DNA of 64,000 bases from Lachnospiraceae bacterium (GCA_017962825.1 JAGCUO010000197.1:32043-96042), one strand, 5' to 3'; positions 35,943-46,235 are shown, counted from the first letter of the stretch. Program-made: numbers and translations. The notes: a model not told the origin generated them from the letters alone.

Positions 35943-37841
35943 TCACATATCGTTTCTCTCAGTGATCAGATTGTCATCGAGCAGGTTCATGACCGCTTCT
36001 TCAAGTCGTCTGCCGTTTACCGGCTTGGAAACGAAATCATCAAAGCCCTGTCTCAGGTATTCTTCTCTGGCACCGGCGAGCGCGTTGGCAGTTATGGCGA
36101 TGAAAGAGGTGCTTGCATTCTTTACTCTTTCTATCTGTCTTGCACGTCTGAGAGCCTCGACTCCGTCCATATCCGGCATGATATGGTCGAGAAGTACCAC
36201 GTCGTAGCTTGTTCTGGTAAGTTCCTCCAGCATCTGCTTTCCTCCGGATACCTGATTTGTTATAACGTTCGTTTCCTTGAGAAGCATTGCTTCGAGTACA
36301 CGGTTAATATCATTGTCATCGACTATGAGCACCTTCGCCTCGGGAGCTTTGAAAAGAGGACCGTCGTGAACCTTCTCTCCGTAGGTGGGATTATCAACAT
36401 CCTCATCGATCAGATCAGACTGCTCGGCAATCTTCTGAGGTATCTTAACGGTAAAAACAGATCCTTCACCATACTTACTCTCAACAGTGACTTCACCATT
36501 CATCATATCGGTAAGCTTGGACACGATCGCAAGTCCGAGTCCGACTCCGTCACCTGCTCTCGATCTGGTATCTCCCAGCCTGTCGAACGTGCCGAACACC
36601 TTTCCCAGCTCGCCTTCCTTGATACCTCTTCCGGTATCGGTAATCTTGATCTCAAGTCTGATGCTCTTTCCGTCAAGTGCGGAGGATCCGACATAGAGAC
36701 TTACGCCTCCCCTGGAGGTATATTTGATGGCATTTCCGATCAGATTGAGCATTATCTGTCTGATCCTTACAACGTCACCTACCAGGATCTCAGGCACAAG
36801 GCTTCCAACATCGCAGTTAAGTCTGAGTCCCTTCTCATCTGCCCTGAAAAGACATGTCTGATATACGTCCTTTACCAATGAAGATACCTTATAAGGAGCA
36901 TTTACCACATCCAGCTTTCCGGTCTCGATATCCGCATAATCAAGTATCTTGTTGATAGTCTCCATAAGAGTAAGTCCGGCACTTTCAATATCCCTTGCAT
37001 ATCCGGTTATATACTCATCCTTGCTCTCCCTTAAGATCAGCTCATCCATTCCAAGGACTGTGCTCATGGGAGTCTTAATGTCACGGGATATCGAAGTCAG
37101 AAATTCGCTCTTAATCCTCTTAGCCTTCTCAGCTTCGATCTTACAAGCGTCAAGCTCCTTCAAAGTTTCCTGAAGATGTGCATAATCGGGAGTTTCCACA
37201 AAGAGCAGGATGATGATCACTCCCAATGTCCCGAAAAAGAAAACAAGCAGCGTTTCGGGTACGACAAGTGCCTGGAAAATGGTTCCGACCGTGATAAAGA
37301 TAAATCCCGAAAGAGATATCATCTCACGAAGATTCAGGCTCTTATAATGCATAAGGGCATAAACAAGTGCGTAGATTATAAAGTAGAAAGTCGGGATATA
37401 GCACAAAAAGTGCATGGGGCCGAAATTGTAAAAATTCTGCTCACCAATATTGAATATCCATCCCGAGCGCATATTGATAACCAGTACAACCGTATATACG
37501 ATCATAAGCACCATATTCACTTTGATCATTACCTTGTCGAAGTTGTTCTGCTCTCCGACAAAAGCCTCGGCATATCTGAGATAAGCGTATCCGGCGAAAG
37601 CCGCGAAGAAGAAATAGATAGTATTGAAAATAAGAGTCACTGTCCGGTTGAAATATTCCGGAGTCGCTATGGATACGGCACCGAGAATATCAAAGACGAG
37701 CCCGCACAGTATGGTGATCATAAGGATCAGAAACTTTTTATATCTCTCTGTTCTGGTTCTTCTCATCAATACCAGACAGACTATGGATATGACCATGAAA
37801 AAAACCGAGGCCACTTCATATGAAATATTGTAATTACTCAT
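35943..37841 (-). CDS. hybrid histidine kinase lacking the phospho-accepting histidine
   Basis: 632 residues. About seven membrane segments (to ~220) resemble a 7TM sensor. The dimerisation domain reads KSEFLTSISRDIKTPMSTVL: the H-box histidine, expected in S-H-[ED]-[IL]-[RK]-TP, is Arg (codon CGT, near residue 253). The ATPase domain is intact (MLNLIGNAIKYT, DTGRGIKEGEL, GVGLGLAIVSKL). The C-terminal receiver keeps VLIVDDNDINR, LLDHIMPDMDG (Asp near 550) and SKP. It may act as an ATP-binding pseudokinase or trans-phosphorylate, or CAT has mutated to CGT. Confidence 0.88.
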   Translation of the reverse strand: MSNYNISYEVASVFFMVISIVCLVLMRRTRTERYKKFLILMITILCGLVFDILGAVSIATPEYFNRTVTLIFNTIYFFFAAFAGYAYLRYAEAFVGEQNNFDKVMIKVNMVLMIVYTVVLVINMRSGWIFNIGEQNFYNFGPMHFLCYIPTFYFIIYALVYALMHYKSLNLREMISLSGFIFITVGTIFQALVVPETLLVFFFGTLGVIIILLFVETPDYAHLQETLKELDACKIEAEKAKRIKSEFLTSISRDIKTPMSTVLGMDELILRESKDEYITGYARDIESAGLTLMETINKILDYADIETGKLDVVNAPYKVSSLVKDVYQTCLFRADEKGLRLNCDVGSLVPEILVGDVVRIRQIMLNLIGNAIKYTSRGGVSLYVGSSALDGKSIRLEIKITDTGRGIKEGELGKVFGTFDRLGDTRSRAGDGVGLGLAIVSKLTDMMNGEVTVESKYGEGSVFTVKIPQKIAEQSDLIDEDVDNPTYGEKVHDGPLFKAPEAKVLIVDDNDINRVLEAMLLKETNVITNQVSGGKQMLEELTRTSYDVVLLDHIMPDMDGVEALRRARQIERVKNASTSFIAITANALAGAREEYLRQGFDDFVSKPVNGRRLEEAVMNLLDDNLITERNDM

Positions 37842-37883
37842 AACCGGTACACTCTTTCACGTATATCTTCTGATAGCTAAAAT

Positions 37884-37920
37884 AAAAAAGGTGCGTCACC
37901 GAAAAGGGTTTCCGCACCTT
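37884..37920 (-). terminator. terminator of the alanine/glycine symporter gene
   Basis: An 8-bp stem AAGGTGCG/CGCACCTT with a 17-base loop that can pair further, then TTTTTT on the minus strand. Confidence 0.85.
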
Positions 37921-37956
37921 ACATTCTATATTATTTCCATGAAAAAAACCAGCAAA

Positions 37957-39444
37957 TCACTGAACATCATCCGTACGCTCTTCCTGTTCTTTCTGAACCT
38001 CGGGAAGAGCTGAATACATGGGTCTTACATCTTTTCCCTTGATAACACGGTCAATGTAGTTGCGGGTTATCTTCATGACGGTTCCGCTGAGCGCAACGAC
38101 ACCGATAAGGTTAGGCATTGCCATGAGTCCGTTGAAGGTATCGGAAAGATCCCATGCAAGGGAAAGATCCATGGTAGCACCAATGATAACGAAAAACACG
38201 AATATGATCTTGTATATGAATATGGCCTTGGTTCCGAAGAGATACTCAAATGCTTTTCCTCCGTATACGCTCCATCCAAGTACGGTGGAGAATGCAAAAA
38301 GAGTGATCGCAACAGCTATAAACCATCCGCCGGCTACTCCTAAAGTTCCTGAGAAGGCTTCCGCAACAAGTGCAGTCTTTTCGGATGTTGAAATCATCTC
38401 ACCGGTTTCAAGGTTCATAACACCTGATGAAAGAACGGCAAGTGCAGTGAGTGTACATACTACGATGGTATCCGCAAATACTTCGAAGATTCCCCACATG
38501 CCCTGTCTTACAGGCTCCTTAACATTGGATGCGGAGTGAACCATGACCGAGGAGCCCAGACCCGCTTCATTGGAAAAGACACCTCTCTTCATACCCCAGG
38601 TGACTGCCATCTTTACACCGCTTCCCACGATACCTCCGCCAACAGCCTTCATGGCAAATGCGCCCTTAAATATCGCTACGAAAGCGGGACCTACAACCGA
38701 GATGTTGGAGCATACAATTATGATACATCCGATAACATATAAAACCGCCATGACGGGTACGAGCTTTTCTGTTACGCTCGCAATTCTCTTAAGTCCGCCT
38801 ACGATGACAAGTCCCGCAAGAAGCATCAGAATTCCGCCCGTAAAAACATAAGGGAGCTCGAATACGGAATAGAGGTTGACCGCGATGGAATTGATCTGGC
38901 TCATATTTCCTATTCCGAATGAAGCAATGACACAGAATATGCTGAACAAAACGGCAAGGATCGCGCCGATCTGTTTGCATCCCTTCTTGGAGCCGAGGCC
39001 ATCCTTGAGATAATACATGGCGCCTCCGCACCACTCGCCCTCGGAGTTCTTTCTTCTATAATATATACCGAGAACATTCTCGGAATAGTTAGTCATCATT
39101 CCGAAAAACGCAACGATCCACATCCAGAAGATCGCACCGGGACCTCCGGTTGCAAGAGCCGCGGCTACTCCTGCGATGTTACCGGTTCCGATGGTTGCCG
39201 CAAGAGCGGTACAAAGGCTCTGGAACTGGCTGATCTGACGATCGTGACTTTCGGTATGCGCGGTTACATGTTTGTTGCTGAATATTCCCCCAAGCGTGTT
39301 TTTGAACCAATGACCGATGTGACTTATCTGGAAAAAACCTGTAAGCAAGGTCATGAGTATGCCGGTTCCCACAAGAAGCACCAGCATCGGGAGTCCCCAC
39401 ACAAAATTGTTTACGGCCGAATTAACATTTTCTATCAGCTGCAC
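37957..39444 (-). CDS. sodium:alanine/glycine symporter (AGCS family)
   Basis: 495 residues from a GTG at 39444, chosen for GAGAGGAG seven bases before it; a start further upstream would lie inside the T run of a terminator. About ten membrane segments. Family motifs are ATIGTGNIAGVAAAL, GGPGAIFWMW and FSNEAGLGSSVMVHSASNV. It imports alanine or glycine with Na+. It follows the alpha-galactosidase gene behind a terminator, so its link to mannan use is doubtful. Confidence 0.92.
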   Translation of the reverse strand: MQLIENVNSAVNNFVWGLPMLVLLVGTGILMTLLTGFFQISHIGHWFKNTLGGIFSNKHVTAHTESHDRQISQFQSLCTALAATIGTGNIAGVAAALATGGPGAIFWMWIVAFFGMMTNYSENVLGIYYRRKNSEGEWCGGAMYYLKDGLGSKKGCKQIGAILAVLFSIFCVIASFGIGNMSQINSIAVNLYSVFELPYVFTGGILMLLAGLVIVGGLKRIASVTEKLVPVMAVLYVIGCIIIVCSNISVVGPAFVAIFKGAFAMKAVGGGIVGSGVKMAVTWGMKRGVFSNEAGLGSSVMVHSASNVKEPVRQGMWGIFEVFADTIVVCTLTALAVLSSGVMNLETGEMISTSEKTALVAEAFSGTLGVAGGWFIAVAITLFAFSTVLGWSVYGGKAFEYLFGTKAIFIYKIIFVFFVIIGATMDLSLAWDLSDTFNGLMAMPNLIGVVALSGTVMKITRNYIDRVIKGKDVRPMYSALPEVQKEQEERTDDVQ

Positions 39445-39461
39445 TTTTGTTCTCCTCTCAA

Positions 39462-39493
39462 AAAAATAAGACGCCAATTATTGAATTGGCGCC
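39462..39493 (-). terminator. terminator after the alpha-galactosidase gene
   Basis: A 10-bp stem (39470-39479 with 39484-39493, one weak pair) and a T-rich tract TTATTTTTTT on the minus strand, ending about 18 bases before the symporter's GTG start. Confidence 0.75.
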
Positions 39494-39529
39494 TTTGTCA
39501 ACAAAATCATTTTAAGCAATAAACATAAC

Positions 39530-41830
39530 TTACGCAAGTCTTTTTATTTCGAACATCATCTGGGCATAATCTCCGGGAAGAAGCGGCAGTATGATCCCCG
39601 CATTCATAAGTGTATCTCCGCTGAGCGCTCCGGGCGCAAGATCCTCCCATGCCTTCTTTTTCTCCCTGCCGCAAAACAGAGAATCATCTCTTTCGGTCCC
39701 TATAAGATTAAGTTCATATACAGCGTCCGGATCAAGTCCTTTAAGCTTAATACATCTGCCCTTGCCGTTGGGATATGCTTTGCACTGTACATATGTTAAG
39801 AGCGCTCTGGTTCCATCCTTAAGCACAGACATCCACGCATCGAAATAATCTGTTTCCGCCTCAGATGCAATTCGGTAATAATCTCCTTCACGGACTATCT
39901 CACCGTATCTGTGATATATCTCAACCTGTTCCGGAATAGCTCCTCTGTCTTCCTCCGGTATCTTCGTTATATCAAGCTCATACCCGAAGGTTCCGGAAAG
40001 TGCCACGGCGCATCTTACATCAAAGGGCATGGATCTGCCTGTGATGTGATTGGGAGAAGCGGATACATGCGCACCCATGGTACTTAAGGGATAGAGCATC
40101 TCCGTCCCCGCCTGTATGGATAATCTCTCATATGCATCCGTATCATCGGAACACCAGATCTGTGGTGAATAAAAGAGCATTCCTCCGTCGAACCTTGCAC
40201 CTCCGCCCGAGCAATTCTCCAGGAGAAGATCAGGAAACTCTTCAAGAAGCCTTCCCTGAAGATCATACACCGCTATGGTGTACAGATAAGACAATCTGCC
40301 CATGGAACCGGGCTCCAGTCCTTCACTTCCAAGGTCGGAAAGCTGTCTGTTCATATCCCACTTCACATACGATATCTTCGCACTCTTAAGGATATCTGAT
40401 ACGCATTTATACACATGATCACGTACTTCGCTTCTTGTGATATCAAGCACATATTGATTCCTCATCCTGCAAGGCTTTCTGCCCGGAACAGCTATAGCCC
40501 AATCGGGATGCAGGCGGTAGAGATCAGAGTCAGGTGAAACCATCTCCGGCTCAAACCAGATCCCGAACTTCATACCTATTTCTTCCAGCTTATCGGATAA
40601 AACCTTAAGTCCTCCCGGAAGTTTTTCTTCATTGACGGTCCAGTCGCCCAGGGATGAATTATCATCATTCCTTACGCCAAACCATCCGTCATCCATGACA
40701 AGCATCTCGATCCCGCACTTTTTTGCCTCGGATGCTATATTTATAAGTTTGTCGGTATCGAAGTCAAAATACGTTGCTTCCCAGTTATTGATGAGAACCG
40801 GTCTTTCTCTGTGCAGATATGGACTGCGGATAAGATGATCTCTGAACAAGTCATGGAAGATATGGCTCATTTCATCGAATCCCTTTTCCGTATATACAAG
40901 TACAGCTTCCGGAGCCTGAAAGCTTTCACCGGATTTTAGATCCCACGCAAAATGTTCGGGATTTATCCCGATATAAGATCTTATATTGTCAAACTGGTCC
41001 ATGGATGAACCACAGAGAAAATTCCCCGACCATATAAGTGTCTGGGCATAGATTTTGCCGTGATCGTTTCCGGCATTCTTATCACAAAGAGCCATAAAAG
41101 GCTGGAACTGATGCGATGTCTCACCTCTTGTTGAATAAACTTCGACATTTCCTCTCGAAAGACTTCTTCTGTCTATATGCCTTTCTCTTGCCCAGGTTCC
41201 GGATAAAGTAACAACATCGGGAGTCTTATCTCCCCATACACCCCTGTCAAGATCCAGAGAGCTGCTGTGAAGCCTGTTTATGGTGACAGGGCTGTCAGAT
41301 TTATTAATCAGTTTTACACTCTTTACGATTGCATCACTGTCTTCAAAAACGGAATAGGAAAGCTTAGCTTCAAGTCCCAGAACATCATCCGATAGAGTGA
41401 TCTCCAAGGTTTCCGCTCCGCTTTTTACATCGAATGTTGAAGGCATTCTTACATCCACGCCTTCAGGCATTCTTGCAAACAGTTTGTCTTTTCCTTCATA
41501 TATCCTGTGAGATTTATAAAGGAACTGAGAAACATCATGTCCCTTATCATCTGTTACAGTAACCGCCGAGGGTCTGTAATCTCCCGCTCCGGATGAAGGA
41601 AATTCAAACCTTGCACAGTCCAGATAACTTCCCCTGTCTCTTTCATTTACAGAAGGAACAAAGGGACCGACCCCGGTCCTTAATAAGTACCTGAGGTCGT
41701 CCCTTTGAATCTTTATTCCGTAGTATACATTGTTAAGAAAGCCTTCCGTATCCGTTATGGCAAGGCACATTGTGGTGCTCTTTGTCTCTATAAAAATGAG
41801 CCTGCTTTCTTCATCGTAATATATTCTCAT
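39530..41830 (-). CDS. GH36 alpha-galactosidase
   Basis: 766 residues, a little over the typical ~730. GH36 landmarks are MLVMDDGWFGVRNDDNSSLG, GIWFEPEMVSPDSDLY, the nucleophile Asp in ISYVKWDMNRQ (near 492) and the acid/base in WCSDDTDAYERLSIQ (near 561). There is no signal peptide, so it is cytoplasmic. It would strip galactose side chains from imported galactomanno-oligosaccharides. It is co-transcribed with the mannose-6-phosphate isomerase gene (adjacent stop and start, GAGGGT site). Confidence 0.95.
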   Translation of the reverse strand: MRIYYDEESRLIFIETKSTTMCLAITDTEGFLNNVYYGIKIQRDDLRYLLRTGVGPFVPSVNERDRGSYLDCARFEFPSSGAGDYRPSAVTVTDDKGHDVSQFLYKSHRIYEGKDKLFARMPEGVDVRMPSTFDVKSGAETLEITLSDDVLGLEAKLSYSVFEDSDAIVKSVKLINKSDSPVTINRLHSSSLDLDRGVWGDKTPDVVTLSGTWARERHIDRRSLSRGNVEVYSTRGETSHQFQPFMALCDKNAGNDHGKIYAQTLIWSGNFLCGSSMDQFDNIRSYIGINPEHFAWDLKSGESFQAPEAVLVYTEKGFDEMSHIFHDLFRDHLIRSPYLHRERPVLINNWEATYFDFDTDKLINIASEAKKCGIEMLVMDDGWFGVRNDDNSSLGDWTVNEEKLPGGLKVLSDKLEEIGMKFGIWFEPEMVSPDSDLYRLHPDWAIAVPGRKPCRMRNQYVLDITRSEVRDHVYKCVSDILKSAKISYVKWDMNRQLSDLGSEGLEPGSMGRLSYLYTIAVYDLQGRLLEEFPDLLLENCSGGGARFDGGMLFYSPQIWCSDDTDAYERLSIQAGTEMLYPLSTMGAHVSASPNHITGRSMPFDVRCAVALSGTFGYELDITKIPEEDRGAIPEQVEIYHRYGEIVREGDYYRIASEAETDYFDAWMSVLKDGTRALLTYVQCKAYPNGKGRCIKLKGLDPDAVYELNLIGTERDDSLFCGREKKKAWEDLAPGALSGDTLMNAGIILPLLPGDYAQMMFEIKRLA

Positions 41831-42769
41831 TTATACCCTCGAAAAGATGATCTCCATGTCACCGCTCAGCCTGACTTCCTTCGCACCCTCTGCGGTGACG
41901 AGCATGTGACTTCCTTTTTTTACATCCGTATCAAACACTTTACCCGATCCATTCAGAACGCTTACGCATAAGAAGCCTGCATCGGTTTCGAAAGTGTATT
42001 CCCCGTTAACTTTTATTTTCGATACGGTAAAATACTTGGTCTCCACCAGTTTGCTTATATTGTTACCGGTTTCATCCGCAATGTGATATACCTGCTCTTC
42101 TACAGGTGCTGCAGGTACCGTGATAACGTCCTTGCTCTTATCGAGATGAAGCGGCCTGGGCTTTCCGTTTTGAAGTCTGCCGTAATCGTAGAGCCTGTAT
42201 GTGATATCGCTTGACTGCTGTGTTTCAAGCACGCACACTCCTGCAGTGATCGCATGAATCGTTCCGGAGTCAATCCTGATCATATCTCCCGGTTTGACCT
42301 TAACCCTGCGGAGCAGCTCATCCCATCTTCCGTTATCTATCATGTCAACAAGTTCTTCCTTAGAAGAAGCGTTGTGACCTGCGATCAATTCTCCGTCTTC
42401 CGGACAATCAAGCACATACCAGCATTCGTTCTTACCGAGAGATCCGTTTTCATGTTCTGCAGCATATGCGTCATCCGGATGAACCTGAATGCTCAGATCC
42501 TTATTGGCATCAATTATCTTGATCAGAAGCGGAAACCTGTCACCTTCGGTATTTCCGAATAATTCCCTGTGATCGTTCCAAAGCTCGGATAATTTAAGCC
42601 CTTTGAATTCGCCCGAAGCCACAACGGACTCTCCGCTCGGATGAGCCGAGATTCCCCAGCATTCTCCGATATCATCACCCGGCTCGTCATAACCGAATTC
42701 ATCTCTGAGCTTTGTTCCGCCCCAGATGGTATGTGAAAAATACGGTTTTAATAAGATTACTTTATCCAA
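41831..42769 (-). CDS. manA: mannose-6-phosphate isomerase (class I)
   Basis: 312 residues from a TTG at 42769 preceded by GGAGG (four-base spacing); the in-frame ATG upstream would read through that site. Zinc-site motifs are IQVHPDDAYA, GKNECWYVLD and IDSGTIHAITAGVCVLETQQ, after the N-terminal LKPYFSHTIWGGTKLRDEFG. It converts mannose 6-phosphate to fructose 6-phosphate and so feeds phosphorolysis products into glycolysis. It lies between the esterase and alpha-galactosidase genes. Confidence 0.93.
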   Translation of the reverse strand: MDKVILLKPYFSHTIWGGTKLRDEFGYDEPGDDIGECWGISAHPSGESVVASGEFKGLKLSELWNDHRELFGNTEGDRFPLLIKIIDANKDLSIQVHPDDAYAAEHENGSLGKNECWYVLDCPEDGELIAGHNASSKEELVDMIDNGRWDELLRRVKVKPGDMIRIDSGTIHAITAGVCVLETQQSSDITYRLYDYGRLQNGKPRPLHLDKSKDVITVPAAPVEEQVYHIADETGNNISKLVETKYFTVSKIKVNGEYTFETDAGFLCVSVLNGSGKVFDTDVKKGSHMLVTAEGAKEVRLSGDMEIIFSRV

Positions 42770-42806
42770 AATGCCTCCGACAGATTTCCCCGTTATCTGT
42801 ATTTTA

Positions 42807-43919
42807 TTAATTCCCCGATACAATAATGCTTACCAGATAAAATGGAAGAACATCACCTTCATGTGTCTGAGTAAGTTCGATCCTGACGGTATGTTCTTTG
42901 TTTTCACCATGTTCAAGCGCGGTGCATAGACAAAGCTTATCTCCCCAGTCTTCATCAAATTCTGCATTAAGCTCTACAGCCGATATTTTATCCCCGTCAA
43001 CGGTAAGAGTCGCAACAGGTGCCGGCTTTTTTATGGTCCTTCTGTACTGAACACCGATACACGAACCCTTTACCTTAAACATTATATACGAACCTTTTTC
43101 GGTAGCCGTCCAGCCTTTTCTGAAGATATCCGTAATAACATCCTGAGGAAGATTATCTTCCGTAAAGCCGCTCACGCCCGCTATGATACCACCGGAGTTA
43201 TCATTTCTGTATCTTACGGAAGTCTCATACGAATTCTCGGTTTCGGGAGCAGGGAACTCCTTTTCGGCCGGTTCTGCCTCATTCATATGCTCCTTGATAT
43301 CTTCCAATACGGATATGATGATCCTGGAAACCATCTCATGACCTGCATCATTGGGATGAAGATTATCCCCTGTTATGGTCTTATTATCAAGCCTTCCGCT
43401 CTCAAGCTCAGGTATTATAACATCCCTCATGCTGACCGAAGGAACCTGATATCTTCTGGCTACCTTAGAGTGAATGAGCTGGGCACTTCCACCGTCATCA
43501 TATCTCACATTGTGGATCAGCATCAGAGCTCTTCCGGGATCCGATGAAAGAATCTTTCTTATCAGACCTTCATATGTCTCATGGAAGTGCTCAGTCGCTT
43601 CATCATTAACGGAAAATTCAACAAAGCATATATCCGGTTTCTTGGAAAGCAGATCTTCCTCCACTCTCGCACAACCGAACTGGGAATCCGTAGCTCCTAT
43701 TCCCGCATTTACATATTTTACATCAGATAAGGGAAAAGAGCGCTTAAACCACTCAAAAACTTTATAGGCATAGCATTTGTCATAGGAAGTCGCGGCACAT
43801 CCCTGGGTTATGGATCCCCCGAGAAATCCTACGGTAACAGTTTCCCCGGCCAATGCCTTCTTATATACATTTATGATCCTGCTTCTGTTTCCTCTGTTAG
43901 ACTGTGCTTTTTCGTTCAT
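42807..43919 (-). CDS. SGNH-fold acetylesterase, probably mannan-specific (CE17-like)
   Basis: 370 residues. The SGNH blocks are VGFLGGSITQG (nucleophile Ser), NAGIGATDS (Gly), EFSVNDEA (Asn) and DNLHPNDAGHEM (Asp/His). A beta-rich C-terminal domain (about 240-370) looks like a carbohydrate-binding module, the layout known from the Roseburia intestinalis mannan acetylesterase CE17. No signal peptide, so it would deacetylate imported acetyl-mannooligosaccharides. Its ATG overlaps the stop of the GH130 gene upstream (TAATG). Confidence 0.82.
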   Translation of the reverse strand: MNEKAQSNRGNRSRIINVYKKALAGETVTVGFLGGSITQGCAATSYDKCYAYKVFEWFKRSFPLSDVKYVNAGIGATDSQFGCARVEEDLLSKKPDICFVEFSVNDEATEHFHETYEGLIRKILSSDPGRALMLIHNVRYDDGGSAQLIHSKVARRYQVPSVSMRDVIIPELESGRLDNKTITGDNLHPNDAGHEMVSRIIISVLEDIKEHMNEAEPAEKEFPAPETENSYETSVRYRNDNSGGIIAGVSGFTEDNLPQDVITDIFRKGWTATEKGSYIMFKVKGSCIGVQYRRTIKKPAPVATLTVDGDKISAVELNAEFDEDWGDKLCLCTALEHGENKEHTVRIELTQTHEGDVLPFYLVSIIVSGN

Positions 43920-45097
43920 TATTTTCTCGCAAAGAGTGCTTCGTTTTTCTCTATAAGTTCAATTCTCTGTTTTACGCAAGATGCGCTATGTCCCGGATCA
44001 GCGGGAGTGTTAAACACATAATCCTCAAGTCTTTCGAGAGAGGTTCCCGCAACATGAAGCCTGGTATCCGAGGATGCATAATAGATAAATACATCTCCCA
44101 TCTCATTTACCACGGCTCCGTTGGTAAATACAACATTGCTTACGTCGCCGAGTCTTTCATAGCCTCTGGGTCCGATCAGAAGTCCCGAAGGCTCAGCTAT
44201 AACCCTTGCAGGATCATCAAGTGCAGTTGCAAACGCATAAATAACATATCTGAGTCCCGCAGCGGTATTCCTTACCCCGTGGGCAATATGGATCCAGCCT
44301 TTGTCAGTCTTGATAGGTACAGCACCCGCACCGTTCTTAACCTCGGTAATGGTATGATACTTTCTCAGCGAAGTAAGTCTTTCTTCATTAATAACCGCAT
44401 GTTCGATATCATCGCAAAGACCGAAACCGATCCCGCCGCCCGACCCGGTATTTATAAAATCATCCATGGGTCTTGTATAAAATGCATACTTCCCGTCTAC
44501 AAACTCGGGGAAAAGCACACAGTTTCTCTGCTGGGGACTGCTCTTAGTTACGAGATTATCCAATCTCTCCCAATGCTCCAGATCCTTGGTTCTTACGATT
44601 CCTGCGGCTGCAACGGCAGCGGACAGATCGCTTGAGGAAGTGTCCTTGCTTTCGGAGCAATATACACCATAGATATATCCGTCCTCATGAAGTGTCAGCC
44701 TCATATCATACGCATTGACTTCTTCAGGATATTTGGAATCATCGATAAGTATAGGCTTTCCGCGGAATCTGAATCCATCTACAGGTGAATCACTTTCGGC
44801 TATTGCAAAAAAAGACTTCCTGTCGTCGCCCTCAATCCTGGGACAAAGGATATATTTACCATTCAGATAAAGAGCACCGGAATTAAATACTCCGTTTATG
44901 CCAAGCCTGTTTTCGAAAAACGGATTGGTCTCTTCATCAAGATCATACTGCCACTCTATGGGAACGCTTTCCCTTGTAAGAACCGGATTGACATATCTGT
45001 CATAAATCCCGTTATACATATTTTCATCAATTCGGTTCTTACGTGACAGGTACACTTCCTGTTTTGCTTTTAATTCATAGTATTTAGGATGGATCAT
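43919..45097 (-). CDS. GH130 phosphorylase, 4-O-beta-D-mannosyl-D-glucose phosphorylase type
   Basis: 392 residues from ATG 45097 with GAGG before it. Five-bladed GH130 features include [18 protein letters not shown] (catalytic Asp region), [13 protein letters not shown] and [20 protein letters not shown]. The length and N-terminal helix match GH130 subfamily 1, which converts mannosyl-glucose and phosphate to mannose 1-phosphate and glucose. This is the second step after the cellobiose 2-epimerase. It follows the other GH130 gene with a 7-base gap. Confidence 0.9.
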   Translation of the reverse strand: MIHPKYYELKAKQEVYLSRKNRIDENMYNGIYDRYVNPVLTRESVPIEWQYDLDEETNPFFENRLGINGVFNSGALYLNGKYILCPRIEGDDRKSFFAIAESDSPVDGFRFRGKPILIDDSKYPEEVNAYDMRLTLHEDGYIYGVYCSESKDTSSSDLSAAVAAAGIVRTKDLEHWERLDNLVTKSSPQQRNCVLFPEFVDGKYAFYTRPMDDFINTGSGGGIGFGLCDDIEHAVINEERLTSLRKYHTITEVKNGAGAVPIKTDKGWIHIAHGVRNTAAGLRYVIYAFATALDDPARVIAEPSGLLIGPRGYERLGDVSNVVFTNGAVVNEMGDVFIYYASSDTRLHVAGTSLERLEDYVFNTPADPGHSASCVKQRIELIEKNEALFARK

Positions 45098-45104
45098 ATT
45101 AACC

Positions 45105-46130
45105 TCATCTGATTCCAAGCTCTGTGTCGGTATCTGTTACATGGCTGTGAGCCTTGATATAGTCAACGATCAGATCAACCTTGGTAAATGCAAGGGATAC
45201 ATAGCTGTCGGCACATCCGTAGTAAAGTGCGATCCTGCCGGTCGAAGGATCATGAACCGTTGCACAAGGGAAGGTTACATTGGGAACGAATCCTCTTTCC
45301 TCATACCACTCTTCAGGGGTAAGAAGGAAATTCTCACATCTGTAGAGAACCTTGGAAGGCTCGTTGATATCGAGTATCGCACCGCCGATGGAATATACAT
45401 ATCCGTTGCATGTTCCGGCAACACCATGATAGAAGACAAGCCATCCTTCGGTGGTCTCGATGGGTGCTGCGCCTCCGCCTATCTTAAGAGACTCCCACCA
45501 CTCCGAGCATCTGCTCATTACGTGTCTGTGCTTTCCCCAGAAGACCATATCAGGGCTCTGTGACAGGAAGATATCTCCAAAAGGAGTATGTCCGGAATCC
45601 GAAGGTCTTGAAAGCATTACGTAATTACCGTTTATCTTTCTGGGGAAGAGAACTGCATTTCTGTTAAAAGGAATAAAAGGATTCTCAATTCTGGTAAAGG
45701 TCTTGAAATCCGTGGTCTTGGCAATACCGATTGCAGCACCGTAGAAATCCTGGCACCAGATCGCATAATAAGTATCTTCTACCTTAACAAGTCTGGGATC
45801 ATATGCATAAACGGGCATGAACTCTTCGCCCTTTTCATTTACGAATCTGATCTTATCCTTTTCAAAATCCCAATTGATTCCGTCTTTACTTCTTCCGAAG
45901 TAAATATATGAAACACCGTTTCTCTGCTCTCCGCGGAATACTCCCACGAATGCTCCCTCGTATGCAACAACTGCGCTGTTGAAGATTCGTGCTACTCCCT
46001 CAATTGGATTTCTTCCGATAATAGGATTCTGAGAATATCTCCATACGGGAGCATCCTGAAAAGTTTCGGGGCCGTCCTGCCAGGGCATGTTGGGAACATC
46101 GGGTGCATTCAGGATCTTAACGTCACTCAT
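45105..46130 (-). CDS. GH130 phosphorylase, beta-1,4-mannooligosaccharide phosphorylase type
   Basis: 341 residues. Features are [40 protein letters not shown] with the catalytic Asp, [20 protein letters not shown], and [20 protein letters not shown]. The shorter form fits GH130 subfamily 2, which removes mannose 1-phosphate from the non-reducing end of mannooligosaccharides. It is the first gene of the enzyme operon, with a clear promoter and a LacI-type operator upstream. Confidence 0.92.
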   Translation of the reverse strand: MSDVKILNAPDVPNMPWQDGPETFQDAPVWRYSQNPIIGRNPIEGVARIFNSAVVAYEGAFVGVFRGEQRNGVSYIYFGRSKDGINWDFEKDKIRFVNEKGEEFMPVYAYDPRLVKVEDTYYAIWCQDFYGAAIGIAKTTDFKTFTRIENPFIPFNRNAVLFPRKINGNYVMLSRPSDSGHTPFGDIFLSQSPDMVFWGKHRHVMSRCSEWWESLKIGGGAAPIETTEGWLVFYHGVAGTCNGYVYSIGGAILDINEPSKVLYRCENFLLTPEEWYEERGFVPNVTFPCATVHDPSTGRIALYYGCADSYVSLAFTKVDLIVDYIKAHSHVTDTDTELGIR

Positions 46131-46177
46131 TTTATTCTCCTTTAAAAATAAATCGATTAATGTTTAACTTGCATTTA

Positions 46178-46235
46178 GTTAAATTTAACCAGATGCTTTT
46201 GCAGTGATTATATATCCCAAAATTCAGATATTCAA
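46178..46235 (-). promoter_or_regulatory. promoter and GTTAAATTTAAC operator of the mannan enzyme operon
   Basis: TTGAAT (-35, 46230-46235), 17 bases, TATAAT (-10, 46207-46212). The 12-bp perfect palindrome GTTAAATTTAAC lies at 46178-46189, just after the expected transcription start. A related sequence (TTAACTAAATTTAACTA, about 46280-46296) overlaps the end of the second LacI gene. Confidence 0.75.
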
